Part shown: piece by piece, positions 22,646-30,613 of the stretch
Layout of the letters: each line of letters begins with the position of its first letter
How positions within the stretch are numbered: the first letter of the stretch is position 1
DNA from: Meiothermus cerbereus DSM 11376
GTDB taxonomy: Bacteria > Deinococcota > Deinococci > Deinococcales > Thermaceae
Assembly (NCBI RefSeq): GCF_000620065.1
Contig: NZ_JHVI01000004.1
Location: 62,001 to 126,000, forward strand
Reading direction: 5' to 3'
Length of the DNA: 64,000 nt
Program-made: the position numbers and the translations under genes
The notes under the pieces: model-generated
Told to the model about the DNA's origin: nothing
Databases searched by the model: none
What the model saw: only the letters and a program-made list of their open reading frames with translations

Positions 22646-22652
22646 TATCCTA
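22646..22652. promoter_or_regulatory. Shared bidirectional -10 element of two divergent leaderless genes
   Basis: TATCCTA reads TATCCT rightward (22646-22651), 6 nt before the ATG at 22658, and TAGGAT leftward (22652-22647), 7 nt before the ATG at 22639. Both match TANNNT at the leaderless spacing used elsewhere in this window. The whole intergenic region is 18 bp. Confidence 0.6.
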
Positions 22653-22657
22653 CCCCT

Positions 22658-22987
22658 ATGAAAGCCAATTCGACTTCTACGCTATGGCTCGAGCTCCTGG
22701 GCGGCCTTTTGGTGGTGCTGGGGTCCCTTTTGGCCTGGCTGGCTTTCACCCTGGCCAACCAGACCCTCGACCCCACCCTGGAGAAAAACCTCCTGCGTAT
22801 CCGGCTCGATCTTCCGGGCTTTCTGGACGGAGTGGCCCGCCATCTTTCGGTCGCGGGGGCCTGGATGGCGGGGGTGGGGGCCTTGCTCTTTTTTGGGGCC
22901 AGCTATCTGGTGCAGGTCTTCCGGGTGGTGTTGGGCCTGGCGGCCCTGTTCGCCCTGGGGGTCTGGGCCTGGCTGGCACTGGGTTAG
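22658..22987 (+). CDS. Unknown small membrane protein
   Basis: A 109-residue protein with three hydrophobic segments, near residues 10-33, 62-83 and 86-108, joined by a polar loop (NQTLDPTLEKNLLRIRLDLP). I do not recognise a family. It is divergent from the MFS gene and 60 nt before sufS on the same strand. The predicted mRNA starts at or near the ATG. Codon use looks like that of its neighbours, so it is probably a real gene. Confidence 0.6.
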   Translation: MKANSTSTLWLELLGGLLVVLGSLLAWLAFTLANQTLDPTLEKNLLRIRLDLPGFLDGVARHLSVAGAWMAGVGALLFFGASYLVQVFRVVLGLAALFALGVWAWLALG

Positions 22988-23047
22988 CGGGGTCAAAATG
23001 AACCCTCTGCCCTAAACAACCGGCCCCAAATGGGCTACCCTGAGTGC

Positions 23048-24274
23048 ATGGCCATCGTTACATCCCAAGCCATTCGCCAGGACTTCCCGCTTTTGTTGCA
23101 CCACCCCGATCTGGTCTACCTCAACTCGGCGGCCACCAGCCAGAAGCCCGAGGTGGTCATCGAGGCGGTATCCCGCTACTACCGCGAACTCAATGCCAGC
23201 GTGCACCGGGGGGCCTACACCCTTTCGGTACAAGCCAGCGAGGCCTACGAGCGGGCTCGTCGCACCCTGGCCCGCTTCATTGGGGCCGACGAGCACGAGA
23301 TTATCTTCGTGCGCAACACCACCGAGGCCCTCAACCTGGTGGCCTATGCCTGGGGCCTGCACAACCTGGGGCCCGATGACGAAATTCTCCTGACCGAGAT
23401 GGAGCACCACGCCAACCTGGTGCCCTGGCACCTGGTTTGTGAACGCACTGGGGCCAAAATCAAGGCCATTCCGCTGGGGCCGGATGGCCGCTTGGAGCTC
23501 GAGGCCCTGGACTCGCTGCTCTCCGATAGGGTCAAGCTGGTGAGCGTGATGCACGTCTCCAATGTGCTGGGTACGGTCAACCCGGTGGCACAGATTGCCC
23601 AGGCGGCCAGGGCTATGGGCGCTTTGGTGGTGGTGGACGGGGCCCAGTCGGCGCCGCACATGCCCATAGATGTGCGGGCTTTAGGAGCTGATTTCTACGC
23701 ATTTTCCGGGCACAAGATGCTGGGGCCTACCGGTATCGGGGTGCTCTGGGGGCGCTACGAGGTGCTGGAAACCCTGGCCCCCTTCTTGGGGGGTGGCAGC
23801 ATGATCCGTGAGGTGTTTGTCGACCGCTCCACCTATGCTCAGCCCCCCCAGCGCTTCGAGGCCGGAACCCCGGCGGTGGCCGAGGCGATTGGGCTGTCCA
23901 AGGCCGTGGAATACCTGGAAGGCCTGGGCATGGACAGGGTATGGCAACACGAGCTCGAGCTGGCCGCCTACGCCCTGAAGCGCCTGGACGAGGAACTGCC
24001 GGAGGTGCGTACCTTTGGCCCCCGTGGTCCCGACCGGGGCGGGGTGATCCCCTTTGTGCTGGGCGGTATCCATGCCCACGACGTAGCCACCGCCCTCGAC
24101 CAGTATGGTATCGCGGTGCGGGCCGGACACCACTGCGCCCAACCCCTGCACCGCAAGCTTGGCGTTCCGGCCACGGTGCGGGCCAGTTTTTACGTCTACA
24201 CCACTCCCGAAGACGTCGATCGCTTTATCGAGGCCCTCAAGAAAGTGCGGGACTTTTTCAAAGACTGGTTGTGA
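23048..24274 (+). CDS. sufS: Cysteine desulfurase SufS
   Basis: A 408-residue PLP enzyme that takes sulfur from cysteine for Fe-S cluster assembly. The PLP Lys is K223 in FSGHKMLGPTGIGVLWG; the persulfide Cys is C363 in RAGHHCAQPLHRK, the group II (SufS) type. YLNSAATSQKP and VHRGAYTLS near the start are also SufS-like. TACCCT lies 6 nt before the ATG at 23048, a leaderless layout; an ATG at 23030 would be inside the promoter. Its scaffold partner sufU lies 2.1 kb downstream, separated by an ABC exporter on the other strand. Confidence 0.93.
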   Translation: MAIVTSQAIRQDFPLLLHHPDLVYLNSAATSQKPEVVIEAVSRYYRELNASVHRGAYTLSVQASEAYERARRTLARFIGADEHEIIFVRNTTEALNLVAYAWGLHNLGPDDEILLTEMEHHANLVPWHLVCERTGAKIKAIPLGPDGRLELEALDSLLSDRVKLVSVMHVSNVLGTVNPVAQIAQAARAMGALVVVDGAQSAPHMPIDVRALGADFYAFSGHKMLGPTGIGVLWGRYEVLETLAPFLGGGSMIREVFVDRSTYAQPPQRFEAGTPAVAEAIGLSKAVEYLEGLGMDRVWQHELELAAYALKRLDEELPEVRTFGPRGPDRGGVIPFVLGGIHAHDVATALDQYGIAVRAGHHCAQPLHRKLGVPATVRASFYVYTTPEDVDRFIEALKKVRDFFKDWL

Positions 24275-24415
24275 TGTTCTGGGTTCCCCCGAATACCCAG
24301 TACGGTGTTTGTGGCAGGGGCGCAATAATCGTGTAGTGTACTCGAATTTGCAACGATAAAACCCACCCGTGGCGTCCGGTCAAATCCGAGGGAATACAAA
24401 CCTCCCCGTTAATGC

Positions 24416-24432
24416 TTGGGGCCTGGCCCCAA
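24416..24432. terminator. Hairpin between sufS and the ABC exporter
   Basis: TTGGGGCC-T-GGCCCCAA is an inverted repeat between convergent gene ends. It lacks a clear T-run in either direction, so it may mark 3' ends rather than act as a strong terminator. Confidence 0.4.
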
Positions 24433-24475
24433 AAGCAGAACCCATCTGAAAATTATCCCTGCCAACGCGTCGCCC

Positions 24476-26266
24476 TCAGGTGATGGGGGCTTCCTCGCGG
24501 AACTGCAACTCATAGAGATCGCGGTAAAGCCCCCCTTGGGCCAGGAGCTCCTCGTGGGTGCCCTGCTGGACGATCTGCCCTTTGTCCAGAACCACAATCT
24601 GGTCGGCGTTGCGCACGGTGGAGAGCCGATGGGCAATGACAAAAGTGGTGCGGCCTTGCATGAGTTTATCCAGGGCTTCTTGCACCAGCGCCTCCGACTC
24701 CGAGTCGAGCGAGCTGGTGGCTTCGTCCAGAATCAAAATCCGGGGGTTTTTGAGCAAGGCTCGAGCAATGGCGATGCGCTGGCGTTGCCCACCCGAGAGC
24801 TTGACTCCGCGCTCGCCCACCAGGGTTTGGTAGCCCTGGGGAAAGGCGCTGATGAACTCGTGGGCGTTGGCAGCCTTGGCGGCCTCGATGACCTCGGCCT
24901 GGCTGGCCAGGGGGTTGCCGTAGCGGATGTTTTCCTCGATGGAACCCGAAAAGAGCAAGGTTTCCTGGGGTACCAGGGCAATCTGGCGCCGCAGGTCTAC
25001 CAGCCGTAGCTGGCGGATGTCCACTCCGTCCAGGGTAATGCGGCCTCTGGTTACATCGTAAAAGCGTGGAATCAGGGCAATCAGGGTGCTTTTACCAGCA
25101 CCGCTGGGGCCCACCAAGGCCACCACCTGGCCGGGAAGGGCGGTCAGGTTGACCCCGCGCAGGATCGCGCCGCGCTCATCGTAAGCAAAGTGGACGTCTT
25201 CCAGCCGTACCTCGCCCCGCACCGCCACCAGGGGGTAGGGGTTTTCGGGTTCTTTCAAGTCGGAAGGGGTATCCAGCAGCTCAAAAATCCGGCTGCTGGC
25301 ACCCAATGCGCTTTGTACCTGGCTCCAGATGCCGGCCAGCGTGCCCACACTGGCGGCCACGTTGAAGGCATACAGGATGAAAGAAACCAGCTGCCCTGGG
25401 GTAATCTCGCCCAACGAGACCAACCGCCCGCCATACCAGAAGATGAGCCCCAAGGCGCTGAAGATGGTAAAAAACACCACCCCGCTGAGCCCCGAAGAAA
25501 CCAGCGCCCGCCGCAAAGCAGTGCGGTATGACTCACCGATGAGCTGGCTGTAGCGCTCGGCCTCGAGCTTCTCTGCCGTAAAGGACTGCACCACCCGAAT
25601 GCCGCTTATGGACTCTTCGGCGCGGGCGTTGGCCTCGGCCACTTTGTCCTGATAGGCCTTGCTGAGCCGCCGGATCATGCGCCCCAGCACGATGGCCACC
25701 AGGATGACCACAGGAACCACTGCCAGGATGAAGCTCGAGAGCTTCCAGTTGGTCCAGAACAAGATGGTCAGGGTGGCGGCAAACATCAGCGGGGTGGTAA
25801 AAAGCTGCACCAGGGCAGTCGAAACCACCCCTTGCACGGTGGCGACATCGGAGGTGAGCCGGCTGGTGATGTCGCCGGTTTTATGGTTCTCAAAAAAGCG
25901 AGGGGAGAGCGAGAGCAGGTGGCTAAACAGGTGGCGGCGCAGGTCGGCCACCACCCCTTCGCCCGAGCGGGCAAAGAGGTAGTTTTGCAGGCCAGAAAAC
26001 ACGGCCTGGCCGGCAAAAACCAGCACCAGCAAGAGGGTGTAGCGGTCAATCTGGGCCAGGTTACCCTGCTCGAAAATCGAGGTATCGAGCATCCGGCTCA
26101 CGAGCTGCGGGAAAGCCAGAAAAAAGCCGGTGGAGATCAGGCTCGAGATTCCCGCCAGCAACAAGCCCAGCCGGTAGGGGCGGGTGTAGGCCAGCAGGCG
26201 GCTCAGCTGACGAAAATCGCGCCGCGATGCCGATGCGGATGGAGGGGTTTGTGATGTGGGTCGCAT
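24476..26266 (-). CDS. ABC exporter, fused permease and ATPase (MsbA-like)
   Basis: A 596-residue half-transporter that works as a dimer. Residues about 30-330 hold six membrane helices of the type I exporter fold (GDITSRLTSDVATVQGVVST is the coupling-region pattern). Residues about 350-590 are the ATPase, with Walker A GPSGAGKST, signature LSGGQRQRIAIARALL, Walker B ILILDEATSSLD and switch VIAHRLSTV. It could export lipids, peptides or drugs. Its gene separates sufS from sufU on the opposite strand, with no evident functional link. Confidence 0.92.
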   Translation of the reverse strand: MRPTSQTPPSASASRRDFRQLSRLLAYTRPYRLGLLLAGISSLISTGFFLAFPQLVSRMLDTSIFEQGNLAQIDRYTLLLVLVFAGQAVFSGLQNYLFARSGEGVVADLRRHLFSHLLSLSPRFFENHKTGDITSRLTSDVATVQGVVSTALVQLFTTPLMFAATLTILFWTNWKLSSFILAVVPVVILVAIVLGRMIRRLSKAYQDKVAEANARAEESISGIRVVQSFTAEKLEAERYSQLIGESYRTALRRALVSSGLSGVVFFTIFSALGLIFWYGGRLVSLGEITPGQLVSFILYAFNVAASVGTLAGIWSQVQSALGASSRIFELLDTPSDLKEPENPYPLVAVRGEVRLEDVHFAYDERGAILRGVNLTALPGQVVALVGPSGAGKSTLIALIPRFYDVTRGRITLDGVDIRQLRLVDLRRQIALVPQETLLFSGSIEENIRYGNPLASQAEVIEAAKAANAHEFISAFPQGYQTLVGERGVKLSGGQRQRIAIARALLKNPRILILDEATSSLDSESEALVQEALDKLMQGRTTFVIAHRLSTVRNADQIVVLDKGQIVQQGTHEELLAQGGLYRDLYELQFREEAPIT

Positions 26267-26399
26267 ATCTGGATTAGTCTGCTGGGGGAAAGGAGCGGAT
26301 AGTGTGGGTTAGGTTTGAATGGAGCTCTACGCTGCGATAGATGCCAAGGCCCCTTTAGTTTACTGAATGCCCCGTTGGGGGGGCCTTACAATGAATCCC

Positions 26400-26849
26400 A
26401 TGAGCCTTTTGGATGAGCTGTACAAAGAGATCATCCTGCGCCACTACAAGTCGCCGCACAACTATGGGCCGCTGGAGACGGCCAACGTGCGGGTGATGGG
26501 TGACAACCCTTCCTGTGGCGATCAGATTGAGTTGCAGGTAGAGACCGATGGTGAGCACATAGCCAACCTGCGCTTTAGGGGGCAGGGCTGTGCCATCTCG
26601 CAGGCTTCGGCTTCGCTGATGACCGACCTGGTCAAGGGCAAGACCTGGGCCGAGGCCCTCGAGCTAAAGAGCAAGTTCAAATCCATGATTGTGGACGGCA
26701 CCCCACCCGTACCCGAGCTGGGCGATCTGGCGGCTTTGTCGGGTGTACACAAACTGGCAGCACGGGTTAAGTGCGCTACCCTGGCCTGGAATGCCCTAGA
26801 ACAAGCGGCCCATCAAGCGGGTGCGGTGTCTCGAGCGCCAAACGCATAG
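26400..26849 (+). CDS. sufU: Fe-S cluster assembly scaffold / sulfur acceptor SufU
   Basis: A 149-residue IscU-fold protein that takes sulfur from SufS in Gram-positive-type SUF systems. The zinc/cluster ligands are C39 and D41 (NPSCGDQIEL), C64 (GQGCAISQASASLM) and C125 (RVKCATLAW). The extra segment between C64 and C125 (KSKFKSMIVDGTPPVPELGD) marks it as SufU rather than IscU. The start is the ATG at 26400 because TACAAT ends 7 nt upstream; the ATG at 26391 overlaps that box. A strong hairpin terminator follows directly. Confidence 0.92.
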   Translation: MSLLDELYKEIILRHYKSPHNYGPLETANVRVMGDNPSCGDQIELQVETDGEHIANLRFRGQGCAISQASASLMTDLVKGKTWAEALELKSKFKSMIVDGTPPVPELGDLAALSGVHKLAARVKCATLAWNALEQAAHQAGAVSRAPNA

Positions 26850-26875
26850 CCCAGGCTGATCAGCCTGGGCTTTTG
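26848..26875 (+). terminator. Intrinsic terminator of sufU
   Basis: AGCCCAGGCT-GATC-AGCCTGGGCT forms a perfect 10-bp stem followed by TTTT. It overlaps the stop codon of sufU. Confidence 0.85.
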
Positions 26876-26888
26876 CTGAGGTTCGTTT

Positions 26889-27920
26889 CTAACCAAGCAA
26901 GGTGCTGAAGTCGTTGAAATCGGCGCGAAAACCGCCGGGTACGCCTTTGGCGATCACCGAGACCGCATCGTGGGAGTGCAGGCTCTCGAGGTGCGAGCAG
27001 GCCACCTGGAAGTCGTGGATTCGCCTGTCGGCCTCGAGCTGCTCGTAAAGCAGCCGGGCGGCATCCTCCACAAACTTAACGTAGGCCCCGTTCAACTCGG
27101 CAAAGGCCTGTTCGTCCTCACGTTTGACCATGACTTGGGTCTCGGTCTTGAGGGCTTCGCGGGCGTGCTGAATCAGGTCTTCCAGGTGCAGTGAGGTATC
27201 GGGGGCCACCTCCACCTTGATGCGGGCCTTGGAGCGCTGGCTGTGGGGAATGGCATACACCCCGCGGGTGTCGCGGGCGTGCTCGGCCAGCTCGGCGGAG
27301 CAGGGGCAGGCCGAGGAGTAGACGAAGTCCAGCTCTACATAGCGCCTTAACGTTCCGTCTGCTTCGATGGCGGCCTCGTAGCTGCCGCTGTAGTACTGGT
27401 AGCCTTCCAGGCCCGAGCGCAGGGCCGATACCAGCATGGGGTAGTTGAAGGCTACCTTAACCCGGGCGGTCAGGCTGCCCAGCTCGCGGCGGTAGTCTTC
27501 TACTACCTGGGCCAGGGTATCCAGGCTGAAAACCGCGTCTTTGTGGGCATAAAAGGTGCGGATAATCCGGCTCATGTTGATGCCCTTGAGGTTGGCCTGG
27601 AGGGAAACCGTACCGGTAACGCGGGCCTCGAGGGTCAGGGCTTCACCTCCAGGAGTAGCAAACCTGAGCGGCAGCCGGAAGCCCGAGATGCCTACCTGCT
27701 GAATAGGAACGTTGGCCCCTTCGACCGAGTCCACCGTCTCGGTCATGTCGGGCAGGCTGGCTTTGTAGGCGGGGTCGGGCTGAAATTGATGGTCGTAATG
27801 GCGAGTGATGATGGGTTCCGCACCGTCGGTATTGCGAAACAGGTAGGCTTTTTTGCCGCCGTTTTGGTCGAGTTTGGATGGGGGAGTATCGAGGATTTGC
27901 TTATCGTCGTAGCTAAGCAA
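26889..27920 (-). CDS. folE2: GTP cyclohydrolase FolE2 (type IB)
   Basis: Converts GTP to 7,8-dihydroneopterin triphosphate, the entry to folate and queuosine-type compounds; the type IB enzyme uses metals other than zinc and often replaces FolE under zinc limitation. The metal Cys lies in [16 protein letters not shown]; other marks are [29 protein letters not shown] and the N-terminal [12 protein letters not shown] region. About 343 residues from a TTG at 27920, which has AAGGAG 6 nt upstream; a TTG at 27971 has no such site. A pseudoknot-like leader lies upstream. Confidence 0.92.
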   Translation of the reverse strand: MLSYDDKQILDTPPSKLDQNGGKKAYLFRNTDGAEPIITRHYDHQFQPDPAYKASLPDMTETVDSVEGANVPIQQVGISGFRLPLRFATPGGEALTLEARVTGTVSLQANLKGINMSRIIRTFYAHKDAVFSLDTLAQVVEDYRRELGSLTARVKVAFNYPMLVSALRSGLEGYQYYSGSYEAAIEADGTLRRYVELDFVYSSACPCSAELAEHARDTRGVYAIPHSQRSKARIKVEVAPDTSLHLEDLIQHAREALKTETQVMVKREDEQAFAELNGAYVKFVEDAARLLYEQLEADRRIHDFQVACSHLESLHSHDAVSVIAKGVPGGFRADFNDFSTLLG

Positions 27921-27973
27921 GGGTATCTCCTTTTTCGTCAGCAACCTCGAGCAGTCTGACGCGTGTTTCAAGC

Positions 27974-28026
27974 GAAGGGAACCTCTTGAGTAGACCCTGA
28001 ACCACTTCCCTTCATCCCGGTTCAGG
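27974..28026 (-). promoter_or_regulatory. Pseudoknot-forming leader of folE2 (candidate riboswitch)
   Basis: On the minus strand CCTGAACC (28026-28019) pairs with GGTTCAGG (28003-27996), an 8-bp stem with a 15-nt loop. That loop contains GAAGGGAA (28013-28006), a perfect complement of TTCCCTTC (27981-27974) just downstream. Together they make a compact H-type pseudoknot of about 53 nt, some 53 nt before the folE2 start codon. It does not match a motif of any riboswitch class I know. Confidence 0.5.
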
Positions 28027-28146
28027 AACCAATGTCAGTCTAGAACAACTGCATGGCTATAGCATGCCACCTTATACATAAACTGAACGTAACCTAGACA
28101 CTTGTTTTTCCTGGGGTGTGTATGATGGGGCGCGAACCACAATAGT

Positions 28147-28172
28147 AAAATCCCCTCCTGTGGGAGGGTTTT
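28147..28172 (-). terminator. Intrinsic terminator of the Nudix-SDR pair
   Basis: CCCTCC-TGTG-GGAGGG flanked by AAAA and TTTT, so it can terminate in either direction. It lies 12 nt after the SDR gene and isolates it from folE2. Confidence 0.75.
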
Positions 28173-28183
28173 AGATTTCCGTG

Positions 28184-28897
28184 CTAGAGATTCCATCCGC
28201 CCGCAACCTCCACAACCTGACCGGTGAGGTAGCCGCTATTTTCTTCCACAAAAAACAGAACCGCTCGAGCCAGCTCCTCCAGACTGGCCAAGCGACCCAT
28301 GGGAATCTTGTCTAGGGGCTTGGAGACGGAGTTTTCGGCTACTCCCGGTGAGACCACGTTTACCGTTACGCCTTTGGGCGCGAGGCGCTGGGCCAGCGAC
28401 TTGCTGTAGATCACCAGGCCGGTTTTAGCGATAACATAGGGCGTAATATCCGGGCGGGCCAGCAGGTTCTGCGCCCCGGCGAACCCGATGTTAACCACCC
28501 GCCCATAGCCGCTCTGGCTCAGGTAGGGGAGGGCAGCCTGGGTTAGGTAAAAGGGCGCATTGAGGTTGGAATCGATTATCCGGCGCCATTCTTTGGGGGA
28601 GACCTCGTCAATGGGTTTTTTTAGGTAGTCGCCCACGTTGTTAACCAGTACCTGCAGGCCCCCAAGCTGCTCGACCACCGCAGCGATGAGTGCCCGGGCT
28701 TCGTGCTCCTGCGTCACGTCGGCTTTTACCTTGATGGCCTGAACCCCATGCTGCTCGGCTTCCTGACGGGTTTGTTCGGCCTCGAGGGCGCTGGTGTGGT
28801 AGTGCACGGCCACATCAAAGCCCCTCTGGGCCAGCGCCAGCACGATGGCCCGCCCAATCCCCCTGGCCGAGCCGGTCACCAGGGCCACTTTGTTCAT
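28184..28897 (-). CDS. Short-chain dehydrogenase/reductase lacking the usual catalytic Ser
   Basis: A 237-residue SDR oxidoreductase. TGSARGIG (residues 8-15) binds NADP(H), NNVGDY is the NNAG-type motif, N111 and the Y154-x3-K158 pair are present. The position that normally holds the catalytic Ser reads F139 in VVNIGFAGAQNLL, and the spacing to Tyr is two residues longer. The NxxxAxxQxLL pattern recalls pteridine reductases, where that Ser is also replaced. The ATG at 28897 overlaps the Nudix stop (ATGA), so the pair is coupled. Being 0.26 kb from folE2 makes a pterin substrate possible but unproven. Confidence 0.85.
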   Translation of the reverse strand: MNKVALVTGSARGIGRAIVLALAQRGFDVAVHYHTSALEAEQTRQEAEQHGVQAIKVKADVTQEHEARALIAAVVEQLGGLQVLVNNVGDYLKKPIDEVSPKEWRRIIDSNLNAPFYLTQAALPYLSQSGYGRVVNIGFAGAQNLLARPDITPYVIAKTGLVIYSKSLAQRLAPKGVTVNVVSPGVAENSVSKPLDKIPMGRLASLEELARAVLFFVEENSGYLTGQVVEVAGGWNL

Positions 28898-29310
28898 GTG
28901 GCCCCCTGGCGCATGTACGCCTCCATCAGGGCGCGGGTGATGCGGTTCAGGGGATACCTTAGTGCCTCCTCTGGGCGAACCCAGGCCCACTCCACAATTT
29001 CTTCGTTGGGCTGGACTTCCTCGCTGGAAGACTGGGCGAAGTAGTTGACGAACAAAAAGTGCATGGGTTTGTGAAACTCTGGGTCGAACACCCCTTCCAG
29101 CAACAGGGCGTGGCGGATGTTGAAGAGCTCGAGGCCCACTTCTTCCCGGAACTCTCGCCTTAATGCCTTTTCCAGGGGCTCGCCCCACTCAATCTTGCCT
29201 CCTGGCACGCCCCACAAGCCCTGCCACTTGGTGGTTTTGACTATCAGTACCCGGCCCGACGGCCCCTGTACCAGGGCGCCCACGGTGGGGATAGGGTATG
29301 TGTGTTGCAT
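28894..29310 (-). CDS. Nudix hydrolase
   Basis: A 138-residue Nudix-family pyrophosphatase. The Nudix box spans residues 38-60 (GKIEWGEPLEKALRREFREE then VGLEL), preceded by WGVPGG. It is translationally coupled to the SDR gene downstream and may form a functional unit with it and folE2. One candidate substrate is dihydroneopterin triphosphate, but mutated nucleotides or NDP-sugars are equally possible from sequence alone. Confidence 0.9.
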   Translation of the reverse strand: MQHTYPIPTVGALVQGPSGRVLIVKTTKWQGLWGVPGGKIEWGEPLEKALRREFREEVGLELFNIRHALLLEGVFDPEFHKPMHFLFVNYFAQSSSEEVQPNEEIVEWAWVRPEEALRYPLNRITRALMEAYMRQGAT

Positions 29311-29398
29311 ACAGGTTTCAGGCTACGTGAGCAGGGCCAAAGAGAAGGTGCTAAAGGTTAACATGCCAGCCCGGAAGGGGTGGGGGCCGAATGTGCGG

Positions 29399-30124
29399 CT
29401 AGTTCTGCAACTCCTTATAGACCGCATACACCCGCCCCCCTTTGGGGTAGGCCTCGAGGCCATACAGCACCCTATGGTTGGGCAAAGCGGTTTTGCTTTT
29501 TTGCGGCAGGCCGGTTTCGAAGGCCACCACTAATGGGTCATCTCGACGGAAGCCTGTGCCACGGCTCACCCGGTCGAAAATACGCGGATGCTTGGCGCTG
29601 AAATAGACCCGCAGGGGTCGGCTACCGGCCATGAGCACGATGGAGGGCACGGGGCCGCGCTCGGCCAAGGCGATGATGACCACCTCCTCCGAGACCTGGT
29701 GCAGCTCGGACAGTTCGGGCACCAGTTTAGGGCTCTGGCCTTTTTTGGCCATGGCGGCTTCTACTACCTGACCGGGAAGCAGCATCTCGGCGGCCCCCAG
29801 GTTGCACAGGGCCTCGAGCTCTCTTTCCAGCTCCTGGCCTTGGTAGGTTTCGTGCAGGTCGGAGAGTAGGTCGTCGTCCTGTTGAATCAAGACGTGCATT
29901 ACCTCGTGCGCCAGGGTAAAACGCTGGCGACGGGGGGGCGAGTCTTGGTCAATCAGAATATGATTCTGCCCCGGTACCAGCGCCCCAAACCGGCCCACTG
30001 GCAGCTTGCCGTAGGAGAGGCTCGCACCGATGCCCGCGGCCAAACGCTCGGGCGTGAGGGGGGCGTGGGCCTTGCGGTAGTCCTGGGCCAGTTCGATGAC
30101 CTTGGTTCTGAGGTCTATGGACAT
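29399..30124 (-). CDS. irrE: IrrE/PprI-type metalloprotease, DdrO-cleaving switch
   Basis: A 241-residue COG2856-type zinc protease. RQRFTLAHEVMHVLI holds the HExxH site (H73, E74, H77), with E104 at the spacing of the third ligand in Deinococcus deserti IrrE. DDDLLSDLHETYQGQELERE, then LEALCNLGAAEMLLP, matches Deinococcus IrrE almost word for word. In Deinococcus, IrrE cleaves the repressor DdrO after radiation or desiccation and so switches on DNA repair genes. ddrO lies 1.1 kb upstream on the same strand. It follows the GyrI-like gene by 12 nt. GGGAGG touches the ATG directly, an odd spacing. Confidence 0.92.
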   Translation of the reverse strand: MSIDLRTKVIELAQDYRKAHAPLTPERLAAGIGASLSYGKLPVGRFGALVPGQNHILIDQDSPPRRQRFTLAHEVMHVLIQQDDDLLSDLHETYQGQELERELEALCNLGAAEMLLPGQVVEAAMAKKGQSPKLVPELSELHQVSEEVVIIALAERGPVPSIVLMAGSRPLRVYFSAKHPRIFDRVSRGTGFRRDDPLVVAFETGLPQKSKTALPNHRVLYGLEAYPKGGRVYAVYKELQN

Positions 30125-30136
30125 CCTCCCGTCAGG

Positions 30137-30604
30137 CTACTTTATGGCCACAAAAATCGAAACCCGCTGGGTGTTTTCGTACACTTCGTAATCGAAAGTA
30201 TAGGCCCTTGTCGGGGCGCTGGGCTGCTGGAAATAGGCCCGGATTTGCTGCCAGGCTTGCCTGACCAATTCTGGCCTGGAACCCAGCACGGTAAACATCA
30301 AGTACCGGCCCCCTGGCACGTTGAGCCCGCTCAGGCCAGGTGGAACGTCGTCCTGTCCCAGAACCTGGTAGCCCAGCAGCACCGAGAAAGGGCCCTGCTC
30401 GCTTTCGTAGCTGTGGTAGACCACAAAGGGCTTTCCCTTTGCCAGGCGCTTTGGTATCTGCAGCTCGAGCTCCCCGCTTTCGATTTTGCTCCAGAGCGGG
30501 GGAATCCGGGCGGTCTGGGGGTTTTGCTCCAGGGCCAGGCTGGTGCGAACCTCGTAACCCGCCACAAAAAAGCCGGATTCGGAGGTGCGAATGGGTTTGT
30601 CCAT
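30137..30604 (-). CDS. GyrI-like / AraC effector-binding domain protein
   Basis: A 155-residue single-domain protein of the GyrI-like (SHS2) superfamily, which binds small hydrophobic ligands and in E. coli includes the gyrase inhibitor GyrI. The pattern GFFVAGYEVRTS at the start, IPPLWSKIESGELE, YHSYESEQGPFSVLLGYQV, and IRAYFQQPSAPTRAYTFDYE then VYE at the end fits the Cass2/effector-binding type. It lies between the DinB-like gene and irrE on the same strand with short gaps. TAAGAT 6 nt before the ATG suggests a leaderless start of its own. The ligand is unknown. Confidence 0.82.
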   Translation of the reverse strand: MDKPIRTSESGFFVAGYEVRTSLALEQNPQTARIPPLWSKIESGELELQIPKRLAKGKPFVVYHSYESEQGPFSVLLGYQVLGQDDVPPGLSGLNVPGGRYLMFTVLGSRPELVRQAWQQIRAYFQQPSAPTRAYTFDYEVYENTQRVSIFVAIK

Positions 30605-30613
30605 GGCATCATC

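Noticed and set aside
28898-29188. N-terminal extension of the SDR overlapping the Nudix gene
   Set aside because: The extra residues are the Nudix gene in another frame; the ATG at 28897 fits the ATGA overlap and the SDR N-terminus.
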